From positions 58,798-122,797 of the forward strand of contig NZ_MLJJ01000011.1 in NCBI RefSeq assembly GCF_002095575.1: a DNA stretch of 64,000 nucleotides, given 5' to 3'. The notes beneath the pieces are model-generated. The model was not told the DNA's origin. It saw nothing but the letters and a program-made list of their open reading frames with translations, and did not search any database. The DNA comes from Pantoea septica. Lineage in GTDB: Bacteria > Pseudomonadota > Gammaproteobacteria > Enterobacterales > Enterobacteriaceae. How positions within the stretch are numbered: the stretch's first letter is position 1; each line of letters starts with the position of its first letter. A program made the translations under genes and the position numbers. Of this stretch, positions 28,640-38,136 are shown in pieces.

Positions 28640-29398
28640 ATGCAGGGACGTCGCCGTGCGCCTGGCCTGATTGCGCTGCTGCTGTTGATCCTGATAAGCG
28701 GTTTAGCGATTGCCGCATTCCACCTGCATAAAAACAGCGATGCGTTGTGGCATATCGTCAGTGAAAAGTGCGAGCCGAATCAGCGCGCTACGGGCAAGCC
28801 CGCGCCTTGCCAGCGCGTCGAGCTTGAGCAAGGCTATGTGTTGCTCAAAGATCTGAACGGGCCGCTGCAGTATCTGCTTATCCCGCTGGCGAAAATCAGC
28901 GGCATGGAAAGCCCGGCGCTGCTCAATCCCGCGACGCCCAATTTCTTCGCCTTCGCCTGGCAGGCGCGCGCGCAGCTGGCGGCAAAGCGCGGCGCGCCAG
29001 TCGCCGACAGCGCGCTGTCGCTGGCGATCAACGCCGAGTATGGCCGCACCCAGAATCAGCTGCATATTCATATCTCCTGCCTGCGTCCCGATGTGCGCCG
29101 CGTGCTGGATCGCCTCGCGCCCGTGCTCTCCAGCCGCTGGCAGACGGAACGGCTGCGCCAGCACGCTTACCGAATACGCGCGCTCACCCTGCCGGAGCTG
29201 ACGCAGCAGAGCCTGTTTATCCGCGTAGCCAACGAGATCCCCAATGCGCGCGGCGAAATGGGCAAATATGGCCTGGCGCTGGCGGCGCTGCCGGATGGGC
29301 GTCTGGCGGTATTGGCGCTTGAGCGCAACTGGCTATTGCTCAACCGCGGCTCGGCAGAAGAGCTACAGGACCACAGCTGCGAGATTTTACGGCAATAA
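28640..29398 (+). CDS. cdh: CDP-diacylglycerol diphosphatase
   Basis: A 252-residue inner-membrane protein with one N-terminal span (about residues 10-30). The HIT-like catalytic motif QLHIHISCLRPD lies near residue 150. It hydrolyses CDP-diacylglycerol to phosphatidate and CMP. The start at 28640 has AGAGGAG nearby; the frame stays open 21 codons further upstream. It lies between sbp and tpiA as in K-12, and a bidirectional terminator separates it from tpiA. Confidence 0.95.
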   Translation: MQGRRRAPGLIALLLLILISGLAIAAFHLHKNSDALWHIVSEKCEPNQRATGKPAPCQRVELEQGYVLLKDLNGPLQYLLIPLAKISGMESPALLNPATPNFFAFAWQARAQLAAKRGAPVADSALSLAINAEYGRTQNQLHIHISCLRPDVRRVLDRLAPVLSSRWQTERLRQHAYRIRALTLPELTQQSLFIRVANEIPNARGEMGKYGLALAALPDGRLAVLALERNWLLLNRGSAEELQDHSCEILRQ

Positions 29399-29426
29399 AA
29401 AAGGCGGCCATCAGGCCGCCTTTTTT
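29397..29426. terminator. bidirectional terminator between cdh and tpiA
   Basis: AAAAGGCGGCC / GGCCGCCTTTT with a 4-base loop. A and T tracts on both sides allow termination in both directions. Confidence 0.92.
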
Positions 29427-29438
29427 GCGTATCGGAAG

Positions 29439-30206
29439 TTACGCTTTTTTCGCTTCCGCCGCTGCTTTAACGATAACGGCGAAGGCATCAGCCTTCAGTG
29501 AGGCGCCGCCGACCAGCGCGCCGTCGATGTCCGGCTGGGTAAAGAGTTCAGCCGCATTCTTGTCGTTAACAGAACCGCCGTACTGAATGATCACCTGCTC
29601 TGCGACCGCCGCGTCTTTCTTCGCGATGTGCTGGCGAATAAATTTATGCACTGCCTGCGCCTGCGCCGGAGTGGCAGATTTGCCGGTGCCGATAGCCCAG
29701 ACCGGCTCATAGGCGATAACTGCGCCGTTAAAAGCTTCCGCGCCCTGGGTTTCCAGCACTGCGTCGATCTGGCGCGCGCAGACTTCTTCAGTCTGACCCG
29801 CTTCGTTTTCCGCTTCGGTTTCACCAATGCACAGTACCGGCACCAGGCCAGCCGCTTTCAGCACGGCGAATTTCTTCGCGATAAGCTCGTCGCTCTCTTT
29901 GTGGTAGGTACGACGCTCAGAGTGGCCGATAATAATATATTTCGCGCCGATGTCTTTCAGCATGTCCGCGGAGGTTTCGCCGGTGAAAGCGCCTGAGAGG
30001 TTGACGTCGACGTTCTGTGCGCCCAGAGCGATGTGGCTGCCAGAGATGGCGTGTTTCGCCTGGTCGAGGTAGATAGCCGGCGGGGCGATCGCCACGCCGC
30101 AACCGTCAACGCCGGAGAGCGCTTTGCGCAGGCCTTCGATCAGCTCGCCTGTCATCTGCTTGCTGCCATTCAGTTTCCAGTTACCCATAACCAATGGATG
30201 TCGCAT
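29439..30206 (-). CDS. tpiA: triosephosphate isomerase
   Basis: A 255-residue TIM-barrel enzyme interconverting DHAP and glyceraldehyde-3-phosphate. Substrate Lys in GNWKLNG, catalytic His in IIGHSERR, catalytic Glu in [11 protein letters not shown] and phosphate-binding GGSV are all intact. ATG at 30206 gives the standard start [10 protein letters not shown] with GGAGGAT upstream. Confidence 0.98.
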   Translation of the reverse strand: MRHPLVMGNWKLNGSKQMTGELIEGLRKALSGVDGCGVAIAPPAIYLDQAKHAISGSHIALGAQNVDVNLSGAFTGETSADMLKDIGAKYIIIGHSERRTYHKESDELIAKKFAVLKAAGLVPVLCIGETEAENEAGQTEEVCARQIDAVLETQGAEAFNGAVIAYEPVWAIGTGKSATPAQAQAVHKFIRQHIAKKDAAVAEQVIIQYGGSVNDKNAAELFTQPDIDGALVGGASLKADAFAVIVKAAAEAKKA

Positions 30207-30289
30207 TCTATCCTCCGCGTTACGCGATTCATTAAATTGCACTGCCGGCAGGCAGCGTAGACTGCCAGACAGTATAGAGATCTATCAGG

Positions 30290-30916
30290 TCAATGGCTTT
30301 GCTTTTCGTCATTTTTGCCGCCCTGATCGGCAGGCGGCAGCGCCAGTTTTATGGGCTCGACGGCGAAGGTCAGGCCCTTGTCGCCGTTGTCCGCCACCAC
30401 GAAACGCAGCGCGCCTTCGGTGCGGGAAAAATAGCGCGCGCCTTTGCCTTCGCTCAGCAGCACGTTCAGCTTTTGCCGCGCTTCGTCCGGGGAAAGACCC
30501 GGCACAAAAAAGCGCAGCAGCGCCGTCATGTAGGCGAGCGCTTTCTCCTGCGACGCTTTCTGATCCGGTCCCGGCACCGGCAGCCAGGTCAGCTGCAGCG
30601 TCTTCACCTTTCCGGTTCCCTGTTCCAGCGCGGTGGAGGCGTAGAGCGTTTCGCTGATTTTACTCGCCGCGCGCGTCAGGCGGCTGCTGTCGTTTCGGTT
30701 GTCGATGGCGCGATACTCCATCAGCGGCAGGTCGGCATTGGCGGCGTTATACCTTTCGCGGAACTGGCCGATGGTCATATCAAAGGTAGGCGCGCCCGCC
30801 AGCAAATAGGGTGCGGCAGGCACGGATTCGCTGCGCTCGCGCAGCGTGGGATCGGCGGCAAATGCCGGGGCCGTTAGCGCAAGGCTTAGCAGCAGCGCGC
30901 CAGGCAAATTCTTCAT
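30290..30916 (-). CDS. yiiQ: YiiQ family secreted protein (DUF1454)
   Basis: A 208-residue protein with a signal peptide ending near TAPAFA. The segments PYLLAGAPTFDMTIGQFRE and GALRFVVADNGDKGLTFAVE match E. coli YiiQ. Function is unknown; it is presumably periplasmic. It keeps its K-12 position next to tpiA, but yiiR, which lies between yiiQ and fpr in K-12, is missing. Confidence 0.93.
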   Translation of the reverse strand: MKNLPGALLLSLALTAPAFAADPTLRERSESVPAAPYLLAGAPTFDMTIGQFRERYNAANADLPLMEYRAIDNRNDSSRLTRAASKISETLYASTALEQGTGKVKTLQLTWLPVPGPDQKASQEKALAYMTALLRFFVPGLSPDEARQKLNVLLSEGKGARYFSRTEGALRFVVADNGDKGLTFAVEPIKLALPPADQGGKNDEKQSH

Positions 30917-31032
30917 TTCGTAGGCTCGACCAGTAAACTCTGCGCCAAATTAGAACGGGTTTTACCTGCGAAAGTCAAAAGCGCGACGGGCAAAACTTGT
31001 CTCAGGATAAGAATTATCTTATCCCATCGCGC

Positions 31033-31779
31033 TTACCAGTAGTGCTCGCTGGTGATATGCCCGGGTTTACGCTTCAGATGCTTGCGCATATCGCGCGTCT
31101 CTTTCAGCATCTGCTGAGTATCGCGCACCATCTGCGGGTTGCCGCACAGCATGATATGGCTCGACTCCGCCTCTATCGGCAGGCCCACCGCGCGCTCCAG
31201 CTCGCCGCTTTCGATCAGCGCCGGCACGCGGCCAGTGAGGGATCCCGCCGCGTTTTCGCGGCTCACCACAGTCTGAATGCGCAGCTTGTCGTTGTAAATC
31301 TGCTGCAGCGACTGCATCAGCGGCAGGTAGCTGAGATCGGCGGCATAGCGCACCGCGTGCACCAGCACGATATGATCGAAGCGATCCAGCCCTTCGCCCT
31401 GTTGCAGAATAGAGAGGTAAGGCCCGATCGCCGTGCCGGTCGCCAGCATCCATAGCGTTTTGCACGGCGGGATCTCATCCAGCACAAAAAATCCGGCGGC
31501 CTCTTTCGTTACCATCACGGTGTCGCCCGGCCTGAGCGCCTGCAGACGCGGGCTCAGTTTGCCCTCCGGCACCGTGACCAGATAGAACTCCAGTAAAGGA
31601 TCGCTGGGCGCGTTCACGTAAGAGTAAGCGCGCTGCACGCGTTCGCCATCTATCTCCAGTGCCAGCTTGGCGAACTGACCGGCGGTGAATGCATCAATCG
31701 GCGCATGCACCCGCAGACTGAACAGCGCGTCCGTCCAGTTCTTTACTTCCTTTACTTGCGCATTGACCCATTCAGCCAT
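31033..31779 (-). CDS. fpr: ferredoxin/flavodoxin-NADP+ reductase
   Basis: A 248-residue FAD enzyme moving electrons between NADPH and flavodoxin or ferredoxin. The FAD motif RAYSYVNAPS, the NADP-site GTAIGPYLSIL and MLCGNPQMV, and the C-terminal aromatic tail HYW fit Fpr. ATG at 31779 has AGGAGA upstream. The E. coli gene is SoxRS-regulated; I did not find a convincing soxbox. Confidence 0.96.
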   Translation of the reverse strand: MAEWVNAQVKEVKNWTDALFSLRVHAPIDAFTAGQFAKLALEIDGERVQRAYSYVNAPSDPLLEFYLVTVPEGKLSPRLQALRPGDTVMVTKEAAGFFVLDEIPPCKTLWMLATGTAIGPYLSILQQGEGLDRFDHIVLVHAVRYAADLSYLPLMQSLQQIYNDKLRIQTVVSRENAAGSLTGRVPALIESGELERAVGLPIEAESSHIMLCGNPQMVRDTQQMLKETRDMRKHLKRKPGHITSEHYW

Positions 31780-32068
31780 CGTTACTCTCCTGGTCGTTGA
31801 TTTTTCAGGCACAGTGTTATCATCGCGGCTGCAGGGCGCTTTTTCCACCCGCCCGCCCTTTTTTTGGCTCTAATCGACAAATGCGCCGCACGTCTCAACA
31901 CGTCGTTGCCCCCAGTTGACACGGTGGTACGAAAACTTGACGCCTTTACGCCCGCGTCTTTGCGCCCGTCTCTCGATTTGTCACGTAATCCTGATATTTT
32001 TCCCGCCATTAACCCGATGCAGCGCATTTTGCTGCTGAATTAACTTTATTTCACAGACCGAGATGTCG

Positions 32069-33259
32069 ATGAAGAAGATGGAAAATCGGCCGCTGTTGCT
32101 GATGTTGATTTTAATGCTGGCGGTTGGGCAAATGGCACAGACGATCTATGTCCCGGCGATGGCCGAGATGGCGGACGCGCTCAACGTGCACGACGGCACG
32201 CTGCAGCGCGTAATGGCGGCCTATCTGATGACCTATGGCGGATCGCAGCTGATCTACGGCCCGCTCTCCGACAGCATCGGGCGCCGTCCGGTGATCCTCG
32301 CCGGCATGACGATCTTTATGATCGGCGCGGTGACCGCGATGCTGGCGCCGTCGCTGAACGTACTGGTGCTGGGCAGCGCCATTCAGGGGCTGGGCACCGG
32401 CGTGGCGGGCGTGATGGCGCGTACTATGCCGCGCGACCTCTATGCGGGCGTCGCGCTGCGGCAGGCCAATAGCCTGCTCAATATGGGACTGCTGGTCAGT
32501 CCGCTGCTGGCACCGGTTATCGGCGCGCTGCTGACGAAGCTGTTCGGCTGGCACGCCTGTTTCGCTTTCCTGCTGCTGCTCTGCGTCGCGGTGACCGGCG
32601 CGATGATGCGCTGGCTGCCGGAGACGCGTCCGCAAGGCGGCGAAGTCACGCCGTTTTTCCGCCGCTATCAGCGGCTGCTGCGCGACGCCAGCTTCGTACG
32701 CTTTATTGTGCTGCTGATCGGCGCGCTGGCGGGCATTGCGGTCTTCGAAGCGAGCTGCGGCGTGCTGCTGGGCGGCGTGCTGGGGCTGGATGCCTTTACC
32801 GTCAGCATTCTTTTTATTCTGCCGATCCCCGCCGCCTTTTTCGGCGCCTGGTTCGCCGGACGCGAGACGCGCTCCTGGCATAGCCTGATGTGGACCGGCG
32901 TCAACAGTTGTCTGCTGGCGGGCGCGCTGATGTGGATCCCGGCCTGGTTCGGCATGATGAATATCTGGACGCTGCTGGTGCCCGCCGCGCTCTTCTTCTT
33001 CGGCGCGGGCATGCTGTTTCCGCTGGCGACCTCAGGCGCGATGGAGCCTTACGCGTGGCAGGCCGGCAGCGCCGGCGCGCTGATCGGGGGATTGCAAAAC
33101 CTGGGTTCGGGCGTGGTGGCCTGGGCATCGGCGCTGCTGCCGCAGCGCGACCAGTTCAGCCTGGGCATGCTGATGTTCGCTACCGCGCTGGTGATGCTGC
33201 TGTGCTGGCTGCCGCTGTCGCGACAGCCGGAAGGTCAGAGCGGCACGGTTACAGGATAA
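32069..33259 (+). CDS. emrD: multidrug efflux MFS transporter EmrD
   Basis: A 396-residue major facilitator protein with twelve membrane spans. Early motif LAVGQMAQTIYVPAMAEMA, the loop 2-3 motif GPLSDSIGRRPVILAG (MFS signature) and FILPIPAAFFGAWFAG match E. coli EmrD closely. It exports hydrophobic drugs and detergents by proton antiport. The ATG at 32069 aligns with the E. coli start; another lies two codons upstream. In K-12 emrD is elsewhere. Its last 11 bp overlap the convergent glpX. Confidence 0.94.
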   Translation: MKKMENRPLLLMLILMLAVGQMAQTIYVPAMAEMADALNVHDGTLQRVMAAYLMTYGGSQLIYGPLSDSIGRRPVILAGMTIFMIGAVTAMLAPSLNVLVLGSAIQGLGTGVAGVMARTMPRDLYAGVALRQANSLLNMGLLVSPLLAPVIGALLTKLFGWHACFAFLLLLCVAVTGAMMRWLPETRPQGGEVTPFFRRYQRLLRDASFVRFIVLLIGALAGIAVFEASCGVLLGGVLGLDAFTVSILFILPIPAAFFGAWFAGRETRSWHSLMWTGVNSCLLAGALMWIPAWFGMMNIWTLLVPAALFFFGAGMLFPLATSGAMEPYAWQAGSAGALIGGLQNLGSGVVAWASALLPQRDQFSLGMLMFATALVMLLCWLPLSRQPEGQSGTVTG

Positions 33260-34259
33260 AAGGATGCAGCGCCGCATCTTTGCGATCCAGATAGTGGATT
33301 GACTGGATGCGGCGGATGGTGCGCGATTTGCCGCGGATCAGCAGGGTTTCGCTGGTGGCGATATTGCCCTGACGCGTAATCCCCTTCAGCAGATCGCCGC
33401 TGGTAATGCCGGTGGCGGCAAAGATGACGTTGTCGTTGCGCGCCATTCGCGCCAGCGGCAAAACCTCACCCGCTTTAATGCCCATCTCGTCGCAGCGCGC
33501 CAGCTCCTGTTCGCCGATGCGACGATTCTCTTCGCTCTCGCCCTTAACCTCATGACGCGGTAGCAAGCGGCCCTGCATATCGCCATCCAGCGCGCGGATC
33601 ACCGCCGCCGACACCACGCCCTCTGGCGCGCCGCCGATGCCGTAGAGCGCGTCGACCTCGCTGTCAGGCATACAGGTCAGAATCGAGGCCGCCACGTCAC
33701 CGTCCGGGAAGGCGAAGACGCGCACGCCAAGCTGTTGTAGCTGCGCGATAACCGCGTCGTGGCGCGGTTTCGCCAGAATAGAGACCGTCAGCTGCGCCAG
33801 CGGTTTACCCAACGCCGCGGCGATATTGCGCAGATTAGTTTCCAGCGGCAGATGGAGATCGATATGGCCGCGCGCCGCCGGGCCGACTATCAGTTTCTCC
33901 ATATACATATCCGGCGCGTGCAGAAAGCTGCCCTTGTCGCCGACCGCCAGCACCGCCAGCGCATTGGCCTGGCCCATCGCGGTCATCCGCGTGCCCTCGA
34001 TCGGATCCACTGCGATATCGACCGCGTCGCCGCGCCCGCTGCCGACTTTTTCGCCGATATAGAGCATCGGCGCTTCGTCGATTTCGCCTTCGCCGATCAC
34101 AATCTGGCCGTCGATATCAATGGTATTCAGGACGTGTCGCATCGCGTGGACGGCAGCGCCATCGGCACTGTTTTTATCGCCGCGTCCCAGCCAGCGATAG
34201 CCGGCTAACGCCGCCGCTTCGGTCACGCGGGAAAATTCTATGGCAAGTTCTCGTTTCAT
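33249..34259 (-). CDS. glpX: fructose-1,6-bisphosphatase, class II
   Basis: A 336-residue lithium-sensitive phosphatase making fructose-6-phosphate in gluconeogenesis from glycerol. Metal-binding motifs IGEGEIDEAPMLYIGE and DIAVDPIEGTRM are intact, as is GIGGAPEGV. ATG at 34259 gives MKRELAIEFSRVTEAAALAG. It is the third gene of glpFKX, but a terminator lies between glpK and glpX, so full-operon transcription would need read-through. Confidence 0.97.
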   Translation of the reverse strand: MKRELAIEFSRVTEAAALAGYRWLGRGDKNSADGAAVHAMRHVLNTIDIDGQIVIGEGEIDEAPMLYIGEKVGSGRGDAVDIAVDPIEGTRMTAMGQANALAVLAVGDKGSFLHAPDMYMEKLIVGPAARGHIDLHLPLETNLRNIAAALGKPLAQLTVSILAKPRHDAVIAQLQQLGVRVFAFPDGDVAASILTCMPDSEVDALYGIGGAPEGVVSAAVIRALDGDMQGRLLPRHEVKGESEENRRIGEQELARCDEMGIKAGEVLPLARMARNDNVIFAATGITSGDLLKGITRQGNIATSETLLIRGKSRTIRRIQSIHYLDRKDAALHPFIL

Positions 34260-34307
34260 GGCCTGCACCTGCTGAAAAAAGGGCAGTGTAGCATAGCGGG
34301 GAAGGGC

Positions 34308-34336
34308 AAAAAAAAGCCCGCGACAGCGTCGCGGGC
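34308..34336 (-). terminator. glpK terminator
   Basis: Read leftward: GCCCGCGAC / GTCGCGGGC with a 2-4 base loop and eight T residues. It lies between glpK and glpX. Confidence 0.9.
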
Positions 34337-34382
34337 CCGGAAGGTTGAGATGTTCGCCACCAGCTGCTGGCGTACGCTCATA

Positions 34383-35900
34383 TTACTCGTCGTGATCTTC
34401 CCACGCCTGCGCGCGCGCCACCGCTTTTCTCCAGCCGGCATAGCGAACGTTGCGCTCGGTGGTCTCGATGCTCGGGCGGAATTCGCGCTCAATAACCGCT
34501 TTGGCGCGCACCTCTTCCAAATCGCCCCAGAAGCCTACCGCCAGACCCGCCAGATAGGCGGCGCCCAGCGCGGTAACTTCGCGCACTTCCGGACGCTCAA
34601 CGCGCGTGCCGAGAATGTCCGACTGGAACTGCATCAGGAAGTTGTTCGCCACCGCGCCGCCGTCCACGCGCAGTGACTGCAGGCGAGTATCGGCGTCGTT
34701 CTGCATCGCTTCCAGCACGTCGCGCGTCTGGTAGGCGATAGACTCCAGCGTGGCGCGAATAATGTGGTTGGCGTTAGCGCCGCGCGTCAGGCCGAAAATC
34801 GCGCCGCGCGCATAGGGATCCCAGTAAGGCGCGCCCAGGCCGGTAAAGGCCGGCACCATATAAACGCCGTTGGTATCCTTCACCTTAAGCGCAAAGTACT
34901 CGGAGTCGGCCGAGTCGCTGATCAGCTTCATTTCGTCACGCAGCCACTGAATCGAGGCGCCGCCGATAAACACGGCCCCTTCCAGCGCGTAGTTTACTTC
35001 GCCGCGCGGACCGCAGGCGATGGTGGTCAGCAGGCCGTGCGAAGAGGTCACCGCTTCGGTGCCGGTGTTCATCAGCATAAAGCAGCCGGTGCCGTAGGTA
35101 TTTTTCGCCATGCCCGGCTGAACGCAGAGCTGGCCGTAAAGCGCCGCCTGCTGGTCGCCTGCGATACCGGCGATAGGAATACGCGTGCCGCCTTTACCGC
35201 CGATATTGGTCTGACCGTACACTTCTGAAGAGCCTTTCACTTCCGGCAGCATTTCACGCGGGATATCGAGGATCTCCAGCATGCGCTGATCCCACTCAAG
35301 CTTGTGAATGTTGTACATCATGGTACGGGAGGCGTTGGTGTGATCGGTAATATGCACGCGCCCCTGGGTCATTTTCCACACCAGCCAGGTATCGACGGTG
35401 CCGAACAGCAGCTCGCCGCGCTTCGCGCGTTCGCGCGCGCCTTCTACATGGTCGAGGATCCACTTCACCTTGGTACCGGAGAAGTAGGGGTTAATTACCA
35501 GGCCGGTAGTATGCTGGATATACTCTTCCAGACCCTCTTTTTTCAGCTTGTTGCAGTAGTCCGCGGTGCGCGGATCCTGCCAGACGATGGCGTTATAAAT
35601 CGGCTTGCCGGTCTCTTTGTCCCAGACGATCGCGGTTTCGCGCTGGTTAGTGATGCCGATCGCGGCGATCTCATCGGAACGGATGTCGGCGTGCGCCAGC
35701 ACCTCTACCAGCGTCGAGCTTTGCGATGCCCAGATGTCCATCGGGTCATGTTCAACCCAGCCCGCTTTCGGGTAGATCTGGGTAAATTCGCGCTGCGATA
35801 CCGCAACGATGTTGGCGTCGTGATCCAGCACGACGGCGCGTGAGCTGGTGGTGCCCTGGTCGAGCGCAACAATATATTTTTTATCAGTGGTAGTCGTCAT
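34383..35900 (-). CDS. glpK: glycerol kinase
   Basis: A 505-residue FGGY-family kinase making sn-glycerol-3-phosphate. ADP-site motif [13 protein letters not shown] is N-terminal. The FGGY signatures [19 protein letters not shown] and [19 protein letters not shown] are present. In E. coli the enzyme is inhibited by fructose-1,6-bisphosphate and enzyme IIA-Glc. It follows glpF by 27 bp. Confidence 0.98.
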   Translation of the reverse strand: MTTTTDKKYIVALDQGTTSSRAVVLDHDANIVAVSQREFTQIYPKAGWVEHDPMDIWASQSSTLVEVLAHADIRSDEIAAIGITNQRETAIVWDKETGKPIYNAIVWQDPRTADYCNKLKKEGLEEYIQHTTGLVINPYFSGTKVKWILDHVEGARERAKRGELLFGTVDTWLVWKMTQGRVHITDHTNASRTMMYNIHKLEWDQRMLEILDIPREMLPEVKGSSEVYGQTNIGGKGGTRIPIAGIAGDQQAALYGQLCVQPGMAKNTYGTGCFMLMNTGTEAVTSSHGLLTTIACGPRGEVNYALEGAVFIGGASIQWLRDEMKLISDSADSEYFALKVKDTNGVYMVPAFTGLGAPYWDPYARGAIFGLTRGANANHIIRATLESIAYQTRDVLEAMQNDADTRLQSLRVDGGAVANNFLMQFQSDILGTRVERPEVREVTALGAAYLAGLAVGFWGDLEEVRAKAVIEREFRPSIETTERNVRYAGWRKAVARAQAWEDHDE

Positions 35901-35927
35901 AATGCATTCCCGATGAAAAGGTGAAAC

Positions 35928-36776
35928 TTACGCTTTACGCTGCTCAGCGCGTGCGACCGGTTTTTCTGTTTTGCTGCTGGCCAGTACGGCGCCAGGCAGG
36001 TGGCGGCCAATCAGCGCGCGATAGCCAAAGGCGCCCAGACAGGCTCCCACTAACGGGCCAAAGATCGGTACCAGGAAGTAGGGGATATCTTTACCGCCCG
36101 TGAAGGCCACGTTACCCCAACCCGCAAAGAAGGCGAACAGCTTCGGTCCGAAATCGCGCGCCGGGTTCAGGGCGAAGCCGGTCAGCGGACCCATTGCGCC
36201 GCCGATAACGGCAACCAGCAGGCCGATCAACAGCGGTGCCAGCGGACCACGCGGTACGCCGTTGCCATCGTCGGTCAGCGCCATAATCACCGCCATCAGT
36301 ACCGCCGTGATCACCATTTCAACCAGGAACGCCTGCCCTACGCTGATGTGCGGGTTAGGATAGGTAGAGAAGATGCCGGCCAGATCCAGACTCTGAACCG
36401 TGCCGCGCACCATCTGATGGCTTTGCTCGTAATCGAAAAACAGATTGTAATAGAGACCGTATACCAGCGCGGCAGCGCAGAACGCGCCAGCGACCTGCGC
36501 CAGGATATAAGGCACCACCTTGCGACCTTCAAAGTTGGCGAACAGACAGAGCGCCACCGTGACGGCAGGGTTAAGATGGGCGCCAGATACGCCGGCGGTA
36601 AGGTAGACAGCCATGGAGACGGCGAGTCCCCAGATAATACAGATTTCCCATTGCCCGAAGGCGGCGCCGGCGACTTTCAGCGCGGCTACGCAGCCTGCGC
36701 CAAAGAAGATAATCAAGCCGGTTCCGATAAATTCGGCGATGCACTGCCCTTTCAGCGTGTTCGATGTCTGGCTCAT
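35928..36776 (-). CDS. glpF: glycerol facilitator GlpF
   Basis: A 282-residue aquaglyceroporin with six spans and two half-helices. The two NPA boxes are in SGAHLNPAVTVAL and GFALNPARDFGP; the Asp after NPAR is typical of glycerol channels. First gene of glpFKX, divergent from zapB as in K-12. Confidence 0.98.
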   Translation of the reverse strand: MSQTSNTLKGQCIAEFIGTGLIIFFGAGCVAALKVAGAAFGQWEICIIWGLAVSMAVYLTAGVSGAHLNPAVTVALCLFANFEGRKVVPYILAQVAGAFCAAALVYGLYYNLFFDYEQSHQMVRGTVQSLDLAGIFSTYPNPHISVGQAFLVEMVITAVLMAVIMALTDDGNGVPRGPLAPLLIGLLVAVIGGAMGPLTGFALNPARDFGPKLFAFFAGWGNVAFTGGKDIPYFLVPIFGPLVGACLGAFGYRALIGRHLPGAVLASSKTEKPVARAEQRKA

Positions 36777-37195
36777 AATGGTATTCCTGAAGCGAGGTTA
36801 AATTTTATCAGTTTTTGTTCTCAATCCATGAGTCACCCAGCTCTCTTGTAGGGCTGGTGTAAATTTATCGTTAACGAGCATAAACGAGAAATAGCGAAAT
36901 CTAAATCTGTGTGCTGAGTCAAAAAAATGCGCGTTTTCGCGCCTTTTCACTTTCATGAAACATCATTTCAACTTTCTAGCCGCCTCGCTTTTCGCAGCAA
37001 CCGCGCGCAGCGGCAAGGGGCCAGGTATAAGCCGAAAAGTGTTACAGACTGCGCCCGCAGTGCCCGCGTCGCTGGACTTGCGCTATCAGGCTACATACAA
37101 TCGGAAACATTGTTGCTGGCCTGGCTGATACAGGGCGTCACGCGCTAAGGCTGGCATCATCAACGCCCTGCGAGAATTTAGGAGAGGTCAGAAAG
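36777..37195. other. glpF/zapB divergent regulatory region
   Basis: 419 bp without a gene. It holds a GlpR-like operator (36863-36882) near glpF. Promoters for glpF and zapB must lie here. TGTGCTGAG near 36909 resembles one CRP half-site, but the partner half is poor. The zapB start is preceded by AGGAGAGG. Confidence 0.6.
36863..36882. promoter_or_regulatory. GlpR-like operator upstream of glpF
   Basis: The core TCG-TTAA-CGA is a perfect GlpR core (TCGWWWWCGA) and the flanks match the 20-bp consensus at most positions. It lies about 90 bp upstream of glpF, where glpFK is repressed by GlpR in E. coli. Confidence 0.6.
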
Positions 37196-37435
37196 ATGTC
37201 ATTTGAAGTATTCGAGAAACTGGAAGCGAAAGTACAGCAGGCGATTGATACCATCACCCTGCTGCAGATGGAAATCGAAGAGCTGAAAGAGCAGAACAAC
37301 GCGCTGAAAAACGAAGCGCAACAGGCAGCGGGCAATCATGACTCGCTGGTGCGTGAAAATCAGCAGCTAAAGGAAGAGCAGCATCTGTGGCAGGATCGCC
37401 TGCGTGCGCTGCTGGGAAAAATGGAAGAGGTGTAA
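37196..37435 (+). CDS. zapB: cell division factor ZapB
   Basis: A 79-residue almost entirely coiled-coil protein ([20 protein letters not shown] onward) with regular leucine heptads. It links ZapA at the Z-ring to MatP and the terminus. Length and sequence match E. coli ZapB. A bidirectional hairpin separates it from rraA. Confidence 0.97.
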   Translation: MSFEVFEKLEAKVQQAIDTITLLQMEIEELKEQNNALKNEAQQAAGNHDSLVRENQQLKEEQHLWQDRLRALLGKMEEV

Positions 37436-37451
37436 GCGCCTCATTAGAATG

Positions 37452-37479
37452 AAAAACGGGAGCGCATCGCTCCCGTTTT
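37452..37479. terminator. zapB/rraA bidirectional terminator
   Basis: AAAACGGGAGCG / CGCTCCCGTTTT, 12-bp stem with a 3-base loop, usable by both convergent genes. Confidence 0.92.
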
Positions 37480-37490
37480 CGTTTTCGGCG

Positions 37491-37976
37491 TTACTCGATA
37501 TCGAGCGGATCTTCAGAGAGGATTATGCCGGTATTGTCGGCGTAGAGATGGTCGCCGGAAAAGAAGGTGACGCCGCCGAAGTTAACGCGCACGTCGCTCT
37601 CGCCAATGCCTTCGCCCGCCGCGCCCGCCGGCACAGCGGCAATCGCCTGAATGCCGATCTCCAGCTCCTCCAGGTCATCCACCTGACGCACGGAGCCGTA
37701 AACCACTAAGCCTTCCCATTCGCTTTCCACCGCCAGACGCGCCAGCTGCGCATCCACCAGCGCGCGACGCACCGAACCACCGCCGTCAATCACCAGCACG
37801 CGGCCCCGGCCGTTCTCTTCCAGCAGATCGTAGAGCAGGCCGTTGTCTTCGAAACATTTCACTGTGGTTATCTGACCACCAAATGAGGTGCGGCCACCAA
37901 AGTTTGAAAAAAGCGGTTCAACAACGTTCACTTCTTCATGGTAGATGTCGCAGAGTTCAGAGGTATCGTATTTCAT
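37491..37976 (-). CDS. rraA: RNase E inhibitor RraA
   Basis: A 161-residue trimeric protein that binds RNase E and reduces its activity. The motif [17 protein letters not shown] and [16 protein letters not shown] match E. coli RraA. The family is related to methyltransferase-like and oxaloacetate decarboxylase folds without that activity in RraA. In K-12 menA lies just upstream; here hslU follows within 160 bp. Confidence 0.96.
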   Translation of the reverse strand: MKYDTSELCDIYHEEVNVVEPLFSNFGGRTSFGGQITTVKCFEDNGLLYDLLEENGRGRVLVIDGGGSVRRALVDAQLARLAVESEWEGLVVYGSVRQVDDLEELEIGIQAIAAVPAGAAGEGIGESDVRVNFGGVTFFSGDHLYADNTGIILSEDPLDIE

Positions 37977-38080
37977 GATGGGTTCATCTGTTTGCCACAG
38001 GAGCGGTAAGTATACCGCCAGTTGCGGATTGTTGGCAAAATCATCAGCGGAAAAAAAGTTGCTGCATCAGCAGCATGCAG

Positions 38081-38112
38081 AAAAAAAAAGCCCGGCTCAG
38101 TGGCCGGGCTTT
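38081..38112 (-). terminator. hslVU terminator
   Basis: Read leftward: AAGCCCGGC / GCCGGGCTT (9 bp) followed by a long T run. Confidence 0.9.
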
Positions 38113-38136
38113 GCGCAAGCGCATAGAAAAATGAAA

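Noticed and set aside
31780..32068. SoxS box upstream of fpr
   Set aside because: No sequence matched the soxbox well enough to report. The 289-bp gap otherwise shows nothing beyond the two promoter regions expected for fpr and emrD.
36905..36930. CRP site for glpF
   Set aside because: Only one half-site (TGTG) is acceptable; the other half does not match.
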